From NCBI GenBank assembly GCA_027886185.1, contig WOAB01000895.1, forward strand, positions 1 to 64,000: DNA of 64,000 nt, written 5' to 3'. Source of the stretch: Rheum nobile. Its lineage: Eukaryota > Streptophyta > Magnoliopsida > Caryophyllales > Polygonaceae. The stretch's first letter is position 1. Each line of letters begins with the position of its first letter. Shown in pieces: positions 1 through 10,082 of the stretch. The translations under genes and the position numbers were made by a program. Below the pieces are notes generated by a model, which was not told the origin of the DNA, ran no database searches, and saw nothing but the letters and a program-made list of their open reading frames with translations.

Positions 1-1899
1 AAAATATGAGAAATCTATGAAAATCACTAAAATTTGGAGAATTTCATGGACTATTACCTCTGGATTTCGGTGAAAAATAATTATTTTTCATTTTTATAAT
101 CTTAAGTGACGTTTATATAGAAAAATGAGAAATCCATGAAAACCAGTAAATTTTGGAGAATTTCATGGACTACCCCCTTTGGATTTCGGTGAAAATTAAA
201 GCTTTTCATTTTTATAATCATATGTGACGTTTATATAACAAATATGAGAAATCTATGAAAATCACTAAAATTTGGAGAATTTCATGGACTATCCCCACTG
301 GATTTCGATGAAAAATAATTATTTTTCATTTTTATAATCATATGTGACGTTTATATAGAAAATATGAGAAATCTATGAAAATCACTAAAATTTGAAGAAT
401 TTCATGAACTACCCCCTTTGGATTTCGGTGAAAAATAAATATTTTTTATTTTTATAATCATATATGACGTTTATATAGAAAAAATGAGATAACTTTAAAA
501 ATCACTAAAATTTGGAGAATTTCATTGATTACCCCTTTTGGATTTTGTTGAAAAATAAATATTTTTCAATTTTTATAATTATATGTGACGTTTATATAGA
601 AAATATGAGAAATCTAGGAAAATCACTAAAATTTGGAGAATTTCATGGACTATCCCCTCTGGATTTCGGTGAAAAATAATTATTTTTCATTTTTATAATC
701 TTATGTGACGTTTATATAGAAAAAATGAGAAATCTATGAAAACTAGTAAATTTTGGAGAATTTCATGGACTATCCCCTTTGGATTTCGGTGAAAAATAAA
801 GCTTTTCATTTTTATAATCATATGTGACGTTTATATAGAAAAAATGAGAAAACTATGAAAATCACTAAAACTTGGAGAATTTCATGGACTATCCCCTCTG
901 GATTTCGATGAAAAATAATTATTTTTTATTTTTATAATCATATGTGACGTTTATATAGAAAATATGAGAAATCTATGAAAATCACTAAAATTTGGAGAAT
1001 TTCATGGACTATCCCATTTGGATTTCGGTGAAAATAAATATTTTCATTTTTATAATGATCGGTGACGTTTATATAGAAAAATGAGATTTTTTTTTAAATC
1101 ACTAAAATTTGAAGAATTTCATGAACTACCCTCTTTCGATTTCGGTGAAAAATAAATATTTTTCATTTTTATAATCATATGTGACGTTTATATAGAAAAA
1201 TGAGATGTTGTTTTAAAATCACTAAAATTTGGAGAATTTCTTGGACTTTCCCATTTGGATTTCGGTGAAAAATAAAGCTTTTTATTTTTATAATCATATG
1301 TGACGTTTATATAGCAAATATGAGAAATTTATGAAAATCACTAAAATTTGCAGAATTTCATGGACTACCCTCTGGATTTAGGTGAAAAATAATTATTTTT
1401 CATTTTTATAATCTTATGTGACGTTTATATAGAAAAAATGAGAAATCCATGAAAACCAGTAAATTTTGGAGAATTTCATAGACTACCCCCTTTGGATTTC
1501 GGTGAAAATTAAAGCTTTTCATTTTTATAATCATATGTGACGTTTATATAGCAAATATGAGAAATCTATGAAAATCACTAAAATTTGGAGAATTTCATGG
1601 ACTATCCCTACTGGATTTCGATGAAAAATAATTATTTTTCATTTTTATAATCATATGTGATGTTTATATAGAAAATATGAGAAATCTATGAAAATCACTA
1701 AAATTTGAAGAATTTCATGGACTACCCCCTTTGGATTTCAGTGAAAAATAAATATTTTTCATTTTTATAATCATATATGACGTTTATATAGAAAAAATAA
1801 GATAACTTTTAAAATCACTAAAATTTGGAGAATTTCATTGATTACCCCTTTTGGATTTTGTTGAAAAATAAATATTTTTCAATTTTTATAATCATATGT
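1..1899. repeat. AT-rich satellite array, block 1 (118-120 bp monomers)
   Basis: About 16 head-to-tail monomers of 111-120 bp. Each has the motif TGACGTTTATATAG, then ATGAGAAATC, AATTTGGAGAATTTCATGG and GGATTTCGGTGAAAA. Several monomer variants occur in a set order, for example one with AAAGCTTTTC (a HindIII site), one with CATTGATTACCCC plus TTTTGTTG, and short ones with ATGATCGGTGACG. The variant series near 120-600 reappears near 1440-1899, an offset of about 1.31 kb, which indicates a multi-monomer higher-order unit. The block is cut at 1899 inside a monomer (after ATCATATGT) by a Gypsy LTR. There are no credible genes. Confidence 0.97.
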
Positions 1900-2968
1900 T
1901 GAAATACCCCAAAGATAATAGTAATGGTAAAATGGTAAATTAATTAAGGATTTTACTTAAAAGGGAGAAATGGAAATTTTGGGGGATTTAATCCCAAAAC
2001 TTTCGGTTGTCTCTCCCGTGTGCGTTCTTCAGCCAAGCAGCCCAGCTCCCTTCTCCTCTGACGATCTCTCTCCTGTGCCAGCCGAAGTCGCTTCTTCTCT
2101 GGCGAGCTCGACCCGGACTGCCGTCCGCTTCCTTCTCTGTTCGTGGCTGCTGTCGTGGAGCTGCTGCTGAAGGTCGGAGTTGCTGTGGAGCCGCTGCTGT
2201 TCTTTTCGCTGCTGCTGCTGTTCGTGGCTATGCTGGTTCACCGGTGCGTGAAGTCACGGTGGAGCTGCTGAGTCGAGCCACCGAAGAGGCGAGCCGAACC
2301 TCTGTTGAACCGCGACGAGCTGCTGCACAGATCCGGATCCGCTGCTGTCCACTGCTGTGCTGTTGCCCCGTCTGCGACGTCTCAGGAGAATGGTAATAAC
2401 TGTTTGCTCACTCATTATTTTGGTCTGAAATTTTGAGGAGGTAAACTAGACTCGTAGATCTAACTCCTCGAGTTGGAATCATCGCATTTGGAGTCCTGAG
2501 CAGGGAGAACGAAGTTTTTCAAGTCGGAGCCGCTGTTGGTGTTCTGCTGCGTGTTGTTGCAGTTGTGCTGCTGTCCGCTGTGTTGCGCTGGTGTGGCTGC
2601 TGAGTTCCGGCGTCGAGAAGCCTCCTTGGTGACTACCGTTGGTTGTCGACAAGGTAAGCTTATGGGTTAATTTTGAATTGATGTTGTGTTGTTGGAATTG
2701 ATGTTGAATTGTTCTTCGTGGACAGTGGAAGAGGAAAGTGCGTGACCGTATTGTTGAATTTGAGCTTTGGTTGAATTGTGTGGGGTTTGCTTGATTGGAA
2801 TTTTTAAGGAATGATTTTAGGGTTTGAAATTGGGGGTTTGTTAATAGTGGCTTGGTATGAGTATTTAACGCCAGGGTTTTGCTCGGATTGATTTCGCAGG
2901 ATCGTTCGAGTTGGATTTGAATCTTGGGTCGTCGTGGTCGCGCTTGAGGCAAGATAAATCTTGATAAC
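1900..2968 (+). mobile_element. Long-LTR Gypsy LTR, 5' part (truncated copy)
   Basis: The LTR starts TGAAATACCCC, as in the solo LTR at 33298. It then has an AT-rich TATA region (here ACTTAAAAGGG, apparently decayed), a GC-rich CTG-repeat-like stretch, and the LTR-internal intron signals. It is interrupted at 2968 by a Copia element and resumes at 10083. The 3' third of the LTR, with the usual TGTTACA end, is missing, so no target-site duplication can be shown. Short ORFs in the GC-rich stretch (for example 2007-2396) are not considered genes. Confidence 0.85.
2654..2899 (+). other. Candidate intron inside the Gypsy LTR (copy 1)
   Basis: Donor CGACAAG/GTAAGC and acceptor GATTTCGCAG/G enclose 246 bp. 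The same donor and acceptor contexts occur at matching positions in the LTRs at 44714, 49442, 23412 and 27772. Splicing is inferred from signals only. Confidence 0.5.
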
Positions 2969-3893
2969 TGTTGAATTCCTTAGGTTTTGATGGTTACCAA
3001 CACTCAACTAATATGTGTACCAAGTGTTTCAGGGACAAGAAGAGTTATCCCAGAGAGCTTTGCAGCACATGATCTCAGAGGGAACAAAGGCTTGTTTAGC
3101 GCTTTGTTACCTCTCAAGGAACTGAAGTGACGGACCAGATCAAGGCTGCAAAAGAAAAGAAGTCATCCAGCGTGCTGAGTTAAGGAAACAAACCAAGAAG
3201 CCACGCGGTAGAGGATGAAGACTTCGGCTCCAAGGATCAAGGCGGATTGCGCGAAGATATGGAGAGAGAAAACCCGATCGTGTTGATCCTAGGAATCTTT
3301 CCTAAGATAAGGCGATTGGAGAGAGAAGAACGTTATCCAATCGGTTGGATTAATTAAGGAACTCCTTCCTTAATTAATATAACCGGTTGTCATATCTTAT
3401 CTTCAAAACAAAATCATATCTTTGTAATCCGATTCTAGTATTTCCTAATTTTGTGTCAATTAGGGTTTTAGCCGAGTTATTTTTAAGAGGAGCATGGATT
3501 CTTTTCTATGTAACGACGCAGAAGAAAAAGTAGAACGAAGAGCGTTCAGTTGAGAAGAAAAAGAGAGTGAAGTGTTTGTGAGTCTTTGAGGGTTGAGTTC
3601 GGATTCATCGTTGTAGGAGTGATCTTCGAATCTAGGTGGGAAGTCTAGTATTTTGGAGTCCATGCTACAAGTGTAATCGAACAAGAAATCAATAAGACAA
3701 GTACACACTTCAAAATCCTCTCAAGCGGAAGCTTGAAGATAGTGGTTTTTCCTTGAGAAGCTAGTTTTGCTAATCAGGGTTTCCACTATATATCGTGAGT
3801 TCGTTCTGTTATCTTTCTTGCTATTTTAATCCGATGTGCCTTCTATGGGAACAAAGCTTTTGTTCCCTCAGACGTAACTCTAACGATCCAACA
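2969..3893 (+). repeat. 5' LTR of the Sirevirus-like element
   Basis: 925 bp, with terminal inverted ends TGTTG...CAACA. It contains an AT-rich segment with TTAATTAATATAACC near 3372, but I could not fix one TATA box. Near its end is a palindrome at 3847-3867, with arms GGGAACAAA and TTTGTTCCC around a short centre. It matches the 3' LTR at 9158-10082. Confidence 0.93.
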
Positions 3894-3894
3894 A

Positions 3895-3908
3895 TTGGTA
3901 TGAGAGCC
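3895..3908 (+). other. Primer binding site (initiator Met tRNA-like)
   Basis: TTGGTATGAGAGCC begins one base after the 5' LTR. It matches the usual plant Met-initiator site TGGTATCAGAGC with one mismatch (C to G). Confidence 0.8.
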
Positions 3909-3949
3909 TGGTGCTCTAGATTGTTTTCGTTACAGAATTTGCAGGAAAG

Positions 3950-5905
3950 ATGTCGTCGTCAAGCAATGAAATCGGTGATTCATTCTAGAAGCCGCCAATG
4001 CTGAAGGCCGGTGAGTATGATTGGTGGGTGGAACAAATCGAGTCCCACATCTGTTCCCTCGACGGACAGATCTGGAGAGTCATAGAAGTCGGTCCTTTGG
4101 TTATCAAGAATGATGAAGATGAGACTAAGCCAAAACCAAAGATCGACTACACCGATGAGGACTGGAAGAAATTGGAGAAAAACAACAGGGCCAAGAAGAT
4201 CCTCCACATGGCTCTTTCTCCCTCAGATCTCAAGAAAATCATGAGCTACAAAACTGCTAAGGAGATCTGGGATGCTTTGAAGCGCCTTCATCAAGGAAAT
4301 GAAGACACAAAGAAGAACAAGATCCTTTCTCTGATCAAGGAGTATGACCAAGTTTCTCAAGGGAAAGATGAACACATTCAAGAGTACTACTCCAGGTTCC
4401 ATGGGCTAGTTGGTCAGCTTCAGTACCTTGGTGAAACAATGCCAGACTGGAAGTTGACTCATCACTTCATGCAAGGTCTCAACACTCAGTGGGATGCCAT
4501 TGCTCTTGCCCTCTACTCTCAAACAGACGTCAAGACTCTTACTATGGAAGAGGTGGTTGCTAAGCTGGAAAGCAACGCCTCTGTCTATAACCATAAGATA
4601 AACAAGAAAGGAGAGGAGAAGGCGAAGAGCATTGCCCTAAAGGTGGAAAGGGCATTTGATCTGTCTCAAATGGGCGATGAAGATGAGGATGGCGATGAAG
4701 ATGTTGCTCTTATCACAAGGGCAATGAGGAAGATATGGTCTCGGAACAAAGACTCGCCCAGTTCCTCTGAAGGGAACAAAGACATGAAAGATGTGGTTTG
4801 TTACCACTGTCAGAACAAGGGACACATGGCCAGAAACTGCTTCAAAAAGAAGGAAGGAATGCCTCCAGCAAATGAAGGGAAGCAAGCAATGGTTGCCACC
4901 TGGGGAGAATCAGACTCAGATGACGAAGATTCGTCACATTCCAGGGATGTATGCTTAATGGCCGTTGAAGTTCCAAACGAGACAAAGGAAGAGGTAATCA
5001 ACGATGAGGTAACTGAATCTGATCTTATATCAAGCTTAAAATGCAAATCTAAAGAAAGCTTGATCTCTCTCATTAAGAATCTCGTTCGCGAGAGTAGTCT
5101 TTTCAGTGAGCAACTCGAAGAGAAAGATGAATCGATCTCAGGTCTGATCGAAGAAAATCAGGTTTGGGCTGAAAAAGTGCTCACGCTTGAGAAAGGTTCA
5201 TCTTCCTCTTCAAACACATGCTCTGAGTGTCCAGAACTCACTGAAAAGATTAAGTCTCTAGAGTCCACTGTTTCCTCACTCGAGGCTGAGTCTTTAATGT
5301 TAAAACTAGGAAATGCAAAACTTTCTAGTGATCTAACCAAACTAAGTGAGGAACAAAAGGACGAGCCAAAAGGTATTGTCTTTGTTGCAGCCAAGAATGA
5401 AAAGAAACCTGAAAAGAAGGAAGTACCTCGCTTTGGAATTGGCTATCAACCTAAGCTTCATGTTGATGACACTAAGAAAAAAGGCTCCAAAGTCGAAGGA
5501 AAACAGTCTGTAAAAGAAAAGGGGGAATGTTCCGCCGGAGGGAACAAAGGCAAAGACTGTTCTAATTCGACTGAGGAAGGCAAGGCTTGGTATCATGGAC
5601 AGAAGGCTCATGCAATTTGGCTAAAGCAATCCCAAAGCAGTAAGTCCAATAATATTGATTTTCAGTCAAGAATTGCTAACAAAACAATTTGGCCAGGACA
5701 GAGCAAGTATGTAGATCTGAAGTGTCAAAGGGTTTGTTGGTATTGCGGGCATTCTGGTCATTACAAGCAAGAGTGTCTGCTGAAGCAACATAATGAGGAG
5801 ATTGCTCGCACTACTAGGGAGCATATAGAAGTTGAACCTCCTAAGATTAGATATGTTGCTCCCAAACCCAGAAAGTATAAGCTTGTCTGGGTTCGCAAGA
5901 ACTAA
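3950..5905 (+). pseudogene. gag: Sirevirus-like gag, with an amber codon near the start
   Basis: Gag forms the particle that packages retrotransposon RNA. The natural start appears to be ATG 3950 (MSSSSNEIGDSF), but codon 13 is TAG (3986-3988). The frame then stays open from ATG 3998 for 635 codons. Numbered from that second ATG: residues about 1-190 match the Copia gag core (UBN2/Retrotran_gag_2 type, starting LKAGEYDWWVEQIESHI); a CCHC zinc knuckle lies at 268-281 (CYHCQNKGHMARNC); a heptad-rich, probably coiled-coil stretch covers about 340-450; a basic Lys/Gly/Ser-rich part follows; and a second CCHC knuckle lies at 580-593 (CWYCGHSGHYKQEC). The long coiled-coil C-terminal part is typical of Sirevirus gags, which are reported to bind dynein light chain LC8. 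The frame ends VRKN with no protease or pol fused, unlike ordinary Copia gag-pol. Use of ATG 3998 would lose only about 16 residues, so some function is possible. Confidence 0.88.
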
Positions 5906-7089
5906 CTCTTTCTGTGCAGGATAAAGTGAGGAATGTTCCTAGTGTTTCATTCATTCAAGGGTCAGTTACTTGACAGGGAACAAAGCGAGTCTCACCTCAC
6001 TTCTGCATGGAATACTTGAGACTCAAAGGCCTGGTGTCAAAGGTAAAGGAGATGTGGATATGGACTTAATGACTAATTTGTTCCTTGTGTGAAAATTTCA
6101 GGTACCATGTACATCTAGAAAAGTCATAACTGTGTTGAGAAAGATTGCCAAATAAGGGATCTCGTGGAACAAAGAATCAAACGCCACTTTTCTCATTAGG
6201 ACACCTGTTGGGGAACTCTATATTCAGTTCCATACGAAGTCTGGTTTGTTCCCCTAACTACATGTCTATGTGTTGTGTTCCCTCGATGATTGGCTAGATT
6301 ACGTGGTAAACTGTGAAAGTCAAATCTCCATGCCTTATTATGCATTAGCTTCCTTGGGTATTAATTTTCGAAAAGCTTGACTATGTGCTTTTACTTCCTT
6401 TATGTACCAAATGTCTTGCATGGTCATCTATGTTATCACATGTCACATGAATCAGCTCTATTTCGGCCCAAAAGAATCAACTTGATGTTTTGTTCCCTCA
6501 TCATAAGCCCAAATGATAGTTGATTCTACATCTCACCCGTAACCGCCATGCTTGATGTCTCCTATGAGCCCATCTAATCATCCACAACTGGAGACCCCTC
6601 AGGCATGATGTAAAAATCAATCGCAAATATCATATATTTTGGTGTGATGGTCTTTTGTACCCTCTCTGGTAACTAACCCCCAGCATCACACCCTACTACT
6701 TTTTGTTTTGGCAGGAAAACGGTTCGGCCTCTGTGGCTTGCAGGTCTGAGATGACGTGTGTATGGCAGAATGTAATAATGGAAACCTTGTGTTGGGACGC
6801 GCCATGCATTAAGGGTTGATTTGATGGAAAGAAGTTAGAAAGAGATCTTTCGGCTGGTTCAATTGGATTTGGACGAGATTCTGGCAAGTTTTTGGGAAAG
6901 TGAAAGATTGCAATTTTTATCTTTTGGAAACTGAAAGGATCAGATTTTACCTTTGGAATTTCTGGAAGATTTTGTGATGGCTATATAATTCGGGTCTCCA
7001 GGTAAGTCTCCTCTTCACTATTCCCTTATCTTCCTCAAGTTATCTTCCTCTCTGCCTCTCGTCTTCCCAGCTCTCTCTCTCTCACAAAA
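5906..7089 (+). other. Gap between gag and the second ORF (pol missing)
   Basis: 1.18 kb with no long frame and no reverse transcriptase or integrase motif in any frame that I could see. Acceptor-like sites occur at TTTCTGTGCAG/G (about 5919) and TTTTGGCAG/G (about 6715). The motif GGGAACAAAG or its reverse complement recurs at 5976, 6166, 6246, 6276 and 6489. This is where Sireviruses carry pol, so the gap probably marks its loss. Confidence 0.75.
6982..7089 (+). promoter_or_regulatory. Putative internal core promoter for the second ORF
   Basis: TATATAA at 6982-6988 lies 102 nt before the ATG at 7090. A pyrimidine-rich stretch (CTCTCTCTCTCTC at about 7070-7083), like the plant Y-patch, precedes AAAAATGG. 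A perfect donor-like AG/GTAAGT lies at 7000-7006. The arrangement is that of a plant core promoter; its activity is inferred. Confidence 0.45.
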
Positions 7090-8736
7090 ATGGCCTCAAA
7101 CACTAACCTTGCCCAAGACCTCCAAAACCTCCTTGTCAAACTGTCCTCCATGGGGACAGACCCCGCTCTCCTCGCCGCCATTACCCAGTCCCTACCTTCC
7201 TCCTCCACCACCTCAGCGACCACCAAAGTTATCCCTCCACCATCACCAACCCAGGACCAACTCGCCATGGTCCCCTACATAGCCCTAATCGCCCCAAACA
7301 CAGAACCCACTCCACAAAACCCTAACCCTAAAATCTCCCCGGCTGTTCCCACTGCCATATCCTCTACTGAAAGAGAGGAGGTTTATTCCTCTCCAACCCA
7401 TCCTGACCCCATTGAAGAGGAGATAAAGGAGTTACCTAGAGAGACCACTCTAGTCACCACTGAGGAGCACGTGGCTGTGAAGGAGAAGATTCAGGGAGTT
7501 GTAAGGTGTCTCGCCAAGGAATTGGTTGAAAAAGAAGATGAGGAGGAACCACTTATTTCTCTAAAGTCATCTGGAAGGATAAAGACTGTATACTCCTCTA
7601 AGAGGAAGACCCGCTCTCAGAAGAAGTCCGAGAAGGCTATCACAGTCAGTTCTGACGAGGAGTCAGAACCCCTCATTGGGAACAAAGCAAAGAAAGCCAA
7701 GGTCTCTGTTGGTCCTCTCCGCAAAAGTCAACGTCGTCAGCCCGCCAAGGCCAAAGGAAAGGTGGCGGCTGATGAAGTCAAAAGCATGAGCCATAAGTCC
7801 GTGGTAAAAGAATTGCTGGTGGACCCAGAGTTCCTTAAGGAGAATTATCTGGAGGAGGTGTATGCAGTACTGGATGCTCAGAAGTGGAGTCGGCTGTTCG
7901 TGGAAGAAGAAGGAGTGGATGAGGACTTGATAAGGGAGTTCTATTCATCTTATGTGATGGAAGTCAGACCCCACGCCGTTCTGGGGAGATACAAGCTTGG
8001 AGGGAAGGTACATCTGTTTTCGAGCATTGAGTTGGGAGTAGCCTTGGGAGTCCCACATGAGGGGTATGGCGAGTACCCAAAAGGAAGATGGCCTAAGGAT
8101 TTTCCATATTCTGAAGCAGTGTGGGCTGTGGCTGGCATTGAGAATGCTTTGGGAAGTGGTGATCTTGACATATCTGAGATGTCTGCCGTCAACAAAGTAT
8201 TAAACCACTTCTTGATCAGCAACATCACGCCCAGGGGACAGAAAAGGAACCGACTGTTGATTTTGGATATTGTCCTCCTATCTACGCTATTGAAGAAGGA
8301 ACCCATTTGCCTCCCCAGGATTATGATGCAGCACATGTCCCATGCTAGGAACACAGACCAGCACTCTCTTCCGTTCCCTCGAGTTGTCAAAAAGATTCTT
8401 GAGTACCATAAAGTCTACAACTCCTCGGCGGAATCGAGTGTCTTCTCCCGCCCCTTCGATGTCAGTAATTTACACAAGATGAAGTTTGTTCTTCAAGGTG
8501 ACGAAGGCTGGGTGAAACTGGATAGTGTTCCGATTGTTTCTGAGACTATGGAAGATTCTGAGGCGGACAGTTCTGAGGGGGAACTGAATGAGAAATCATC
8601 TCTGGGGAAGGATCTGAGAAGTCTTTGCCAGGCAGTGCAGGATTTGGCTGCTCAGCAGACGCTTCTCTTGGCAGACGTACGCGCGCTTCTCTCCCATCAC
8701 GTATCAGCTCCATCGGCTGGTCATAGTGATGCCTAA
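7090..8736 (+). CDS. Second ORF of the Sirevirus-like element (plant transposon protein, PF20167-like)
   Basis: 548 codons, uninterrupted, in good start context (AAAAATGG). Residues 1-100 are rich in Pro, Thr and Ser. Residues about 100-240 are highly charged with Lys/Arg clusters (KRKTRSQKKSEK, RKSQRRQPAKAKGK), resembling nuclear localisation or nucleic-acid-binding tails. Residues about 250-425 form the conserved-looking part: a WSRLFVEEEGVDEDLIREFY motif, then HLFSSIELGVALGVP and RNRLLILDIVLLSTLLKK. This pattern resembles the putative plant transposon protein family (Pfam PF20167, Transposase_32), often found in plant retroelements and of unknown function. The C-terminus (about 510-535) looks amphipathic. 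It occupies the env-like slot of Sireviruses, but I see no signal peptide and no clear membrane segment. The family call comes from remembered motif style, without a search. The intact frame suggests recent selection or young age. Confidence 0.7.
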   Translation: MASNTNLAQDLQNLLVKLSSMGTDPALLAAITQSLPSSSTTSATTKVIPPPSPTQDQLAMVPYIALIAPNTEPTPQNPNPKISPAVPTAISSTEREEVYSSPTHPDPIEEEIKELPRETTLVTTEEHVAVKEKIQGVVRCLAKELVEKEDEEEPLISLKSSGRIKTVYSSKRKTRSQKKSEKAITVSSDEESEPLIGNKAKKAKVSVGPLRKSQRRQPAKAKGKVAADEVKSMSHKSVVKELLVDPEFLKENYLEEVYAVLDAQKWSRLFVEEEGVDEDLIREFYSSYVMEVRPHAVLGRYKLGGKVHLFSSIELGVALGVPHEGYGEYPKGRWPKDFPYSEAVWAVAGIENALGSGDLDISEMSAVNKVLNHFLISNITPRGQKRNRLLILDIVLLSTLLKKEPICLPRIMMQHMSHARNTDQHSLPFPRVVKKILEYHKVYNSSAESSVFSRPFDVSNLHKMKFVLQGDEGWVKLDSVPIVSETMEDSEADSSEGELNEKSSLGKDLRSLCQAVQDLAAQQTLLLADVRALLSHHVSAPSAGHSDA

Positions 8737-8969
8737 CCGTTTACCTGCCATCCACCCACTCCTTTGTTCCCTTGCTCATCTATCCTCCTTAGTTGTTTTT
8801 ATTTCTCTCTGACTTGTGTGCCCTGTGTGGCTTAATGACTGTGTTTAGATGTTTTACATGTTTTGGCTGTCTTTGCATGTTGTTTAAGTTTTTTTTTTAA
8901 TTAATGACCAGGGGTTTTTTGTTTATTTGGCATTGATCTTTCTTCTCTAACTCTTTACTGTGTTTTTTA

Positions 8970-9157
8970 TGATGCCAAAAGGGGGAAAATGACAGATAGC
9001 ATTGTCTAAGGGGGAACAGAACAGGTAAAACGTATTGCTGAACTAAGGGGGAACTAACGGTGTTTTTAGTGGGAATCTTTCTTGTCAGTTTTGTCTTGTT
9101 CTAGTTGGTATATGCTTCATTGTTAAGGGTGTTTGTCACCATCAAAAAGGGAGAATT
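8970..9157 (+). other. Multiple polypurine tracts before the 3' LTR
   Basis: Four purine tracts lie in under 190 bp: CCAAAAGGGGGAAAATGA (about 8976), CTAAGGGGGAACAGA (about 9007), CTAAGGGGGAACTAA (about 9043) and CAAAAAGGGAGAATT (9143-9157). The last directly adjoins the 3' LTR and is the likely plus-strand primer. Repeated polypurine tracts are a described Sirevirus trait. Confidence 0.8.
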
Positions 9158-10082
9158 TGTTGAATTCCTTAGGTTTTGATGGTTACCAACACTCAACTAA
9201 TATGTGTACCAAGTGTTTCAGGGACAAGAAGAGTTATCCCAGGGAGCTTTGCAACACAGGATCTCAGAGGGAACAAAGGCTTGCTTAGCGTTTTGTTACC
9301 TCTCAAGGAACTGAAGTGACGGACCAGATCAAGGCTGCAAAAGGAAAGAAGTCATCCAGTGTGCTGAGTTAAGGAAACAAACCAAGAAGCCACGCGGTAG
9401 AGGATGAAGACTTCGGCTCCAAGGATCAAGCCGGATTGCGCGAAGATATGGAGAGAGAAAACCCGATCGTGTTGATCCTAGGAATATTTCCTAAGATAAG
9501 GCGATTGGAGAGAGAAGAACGTTATCCAATCGGTTGGATTAATTAAGGAACTCCTTCCTTAATTAATATAACCGGTTGTGATATCTTATCTTCAAAACAA
9601 AATCATATCTTTGTAATCCGATTCTAGTATTTCCTAATTTTGTGTCAATTAGGGTTTTAGCCGAGTTATTTTTAAGAGGAGCATGGATTCTTTTCTATGT
9701 AACGACGGAGAAGAAAAAGTAGAACGAAGAGCGTTCAGTTGAGAAGAAAAAGAGAGTGAAGTGTTTGTGAGTCTTTGAGGGCTAAGTTCGGATTCATCGT
9801 TGTAGGAGTGATCTTCGAATCTAAGTGGGAAGTCTAGTGTTTTGGAGTCCATGCTACAAGTGTAATCGAACAAGAAATCAATAAGACAAGTACACACTTC
9901 AAAATCCTCTCAAGCGGAAGCTTGAAGGTAGTGGTTTTTCCTTGAGAAGCTAGTTTTGCTAATCAGGGTTTCCACTATATATCGTGAGTTCGTTCTGTTA
10001 TCTTTCTTGCTATTTTAATCCATTGTGCCTTCTGTGGGAACAAAGCTTTTGTTCCCTCAAACGTAACTCTAACGATCCAACA
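9158..10082 (+). repeat. 3' LTR of the Sirevirus-like element
   Basis: 925 bp, the same length as the 5' LTR, with about 20 substitutions and no indel noticed. It ends GATCCAACA and is followed by the target duplication CTAAC. Confidence 0.93.

Larger units (their letters stand above)
2969..10082 (+). mobile_element. Sirevirus-like Copia retrotransposon without pol
   Basis: This is a complete 7.1 kb element with two 925 bp LTRs (TGTTGAATTCC...GATCCAACA). By eye the LTRs differ at about 20 positions (roughly 98% identical), so the insertion is fairly young. The flanks are ATAAC (2964-2968) and CTAAC (10083-10087); other copies of the host LTR read CTTGCTAACCC here, so CTAAC is the 5 bp target duplication with one later change. 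The internal region has a primer binding site, a long gag, a 1.2 kb non-coding gap, a second ORF and several polypurine tracts. Multiple polypurine tracts before the 3' LTR and a coiled-coil gag with an extra zinc knuckle are known Sirevirus traits. No protease, integrase, reverse transcriptase or RNase H motifs were seen, so it must depend on proteins in trans. It sits inside a Gypsy LTR, which sits inside the satellite. Confidence 0.9.

Noticed and set aside
1..1899. Regular satellite considered as a CRISPR-like or telomeric repeat
   Set aside because: Monomers of about 119 bp abut directly without spacers, and there is no TTTAGGG-type telomere motif.
2007..2396. 129-codon frame and its antisense shadow in the first Gypsy LTR
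   Set aside because: It falls in the GC-rich CTG-repeat part of an LTR and its frame is not kept in the other LTR copies.
3460..3708. 82-codon minus-strand frame in the Sirevirus-like LTR (also 9649-9897)
   Set aside because: It repeats in both LTRs only because the LTRs are copies; composition is not protein-like and there is no homology I recognise.
7950..8390. 146-codon antisense frame within the second Sirevirus-like ORF
   Set aside because: Shadow of the 548-codon sense frame.
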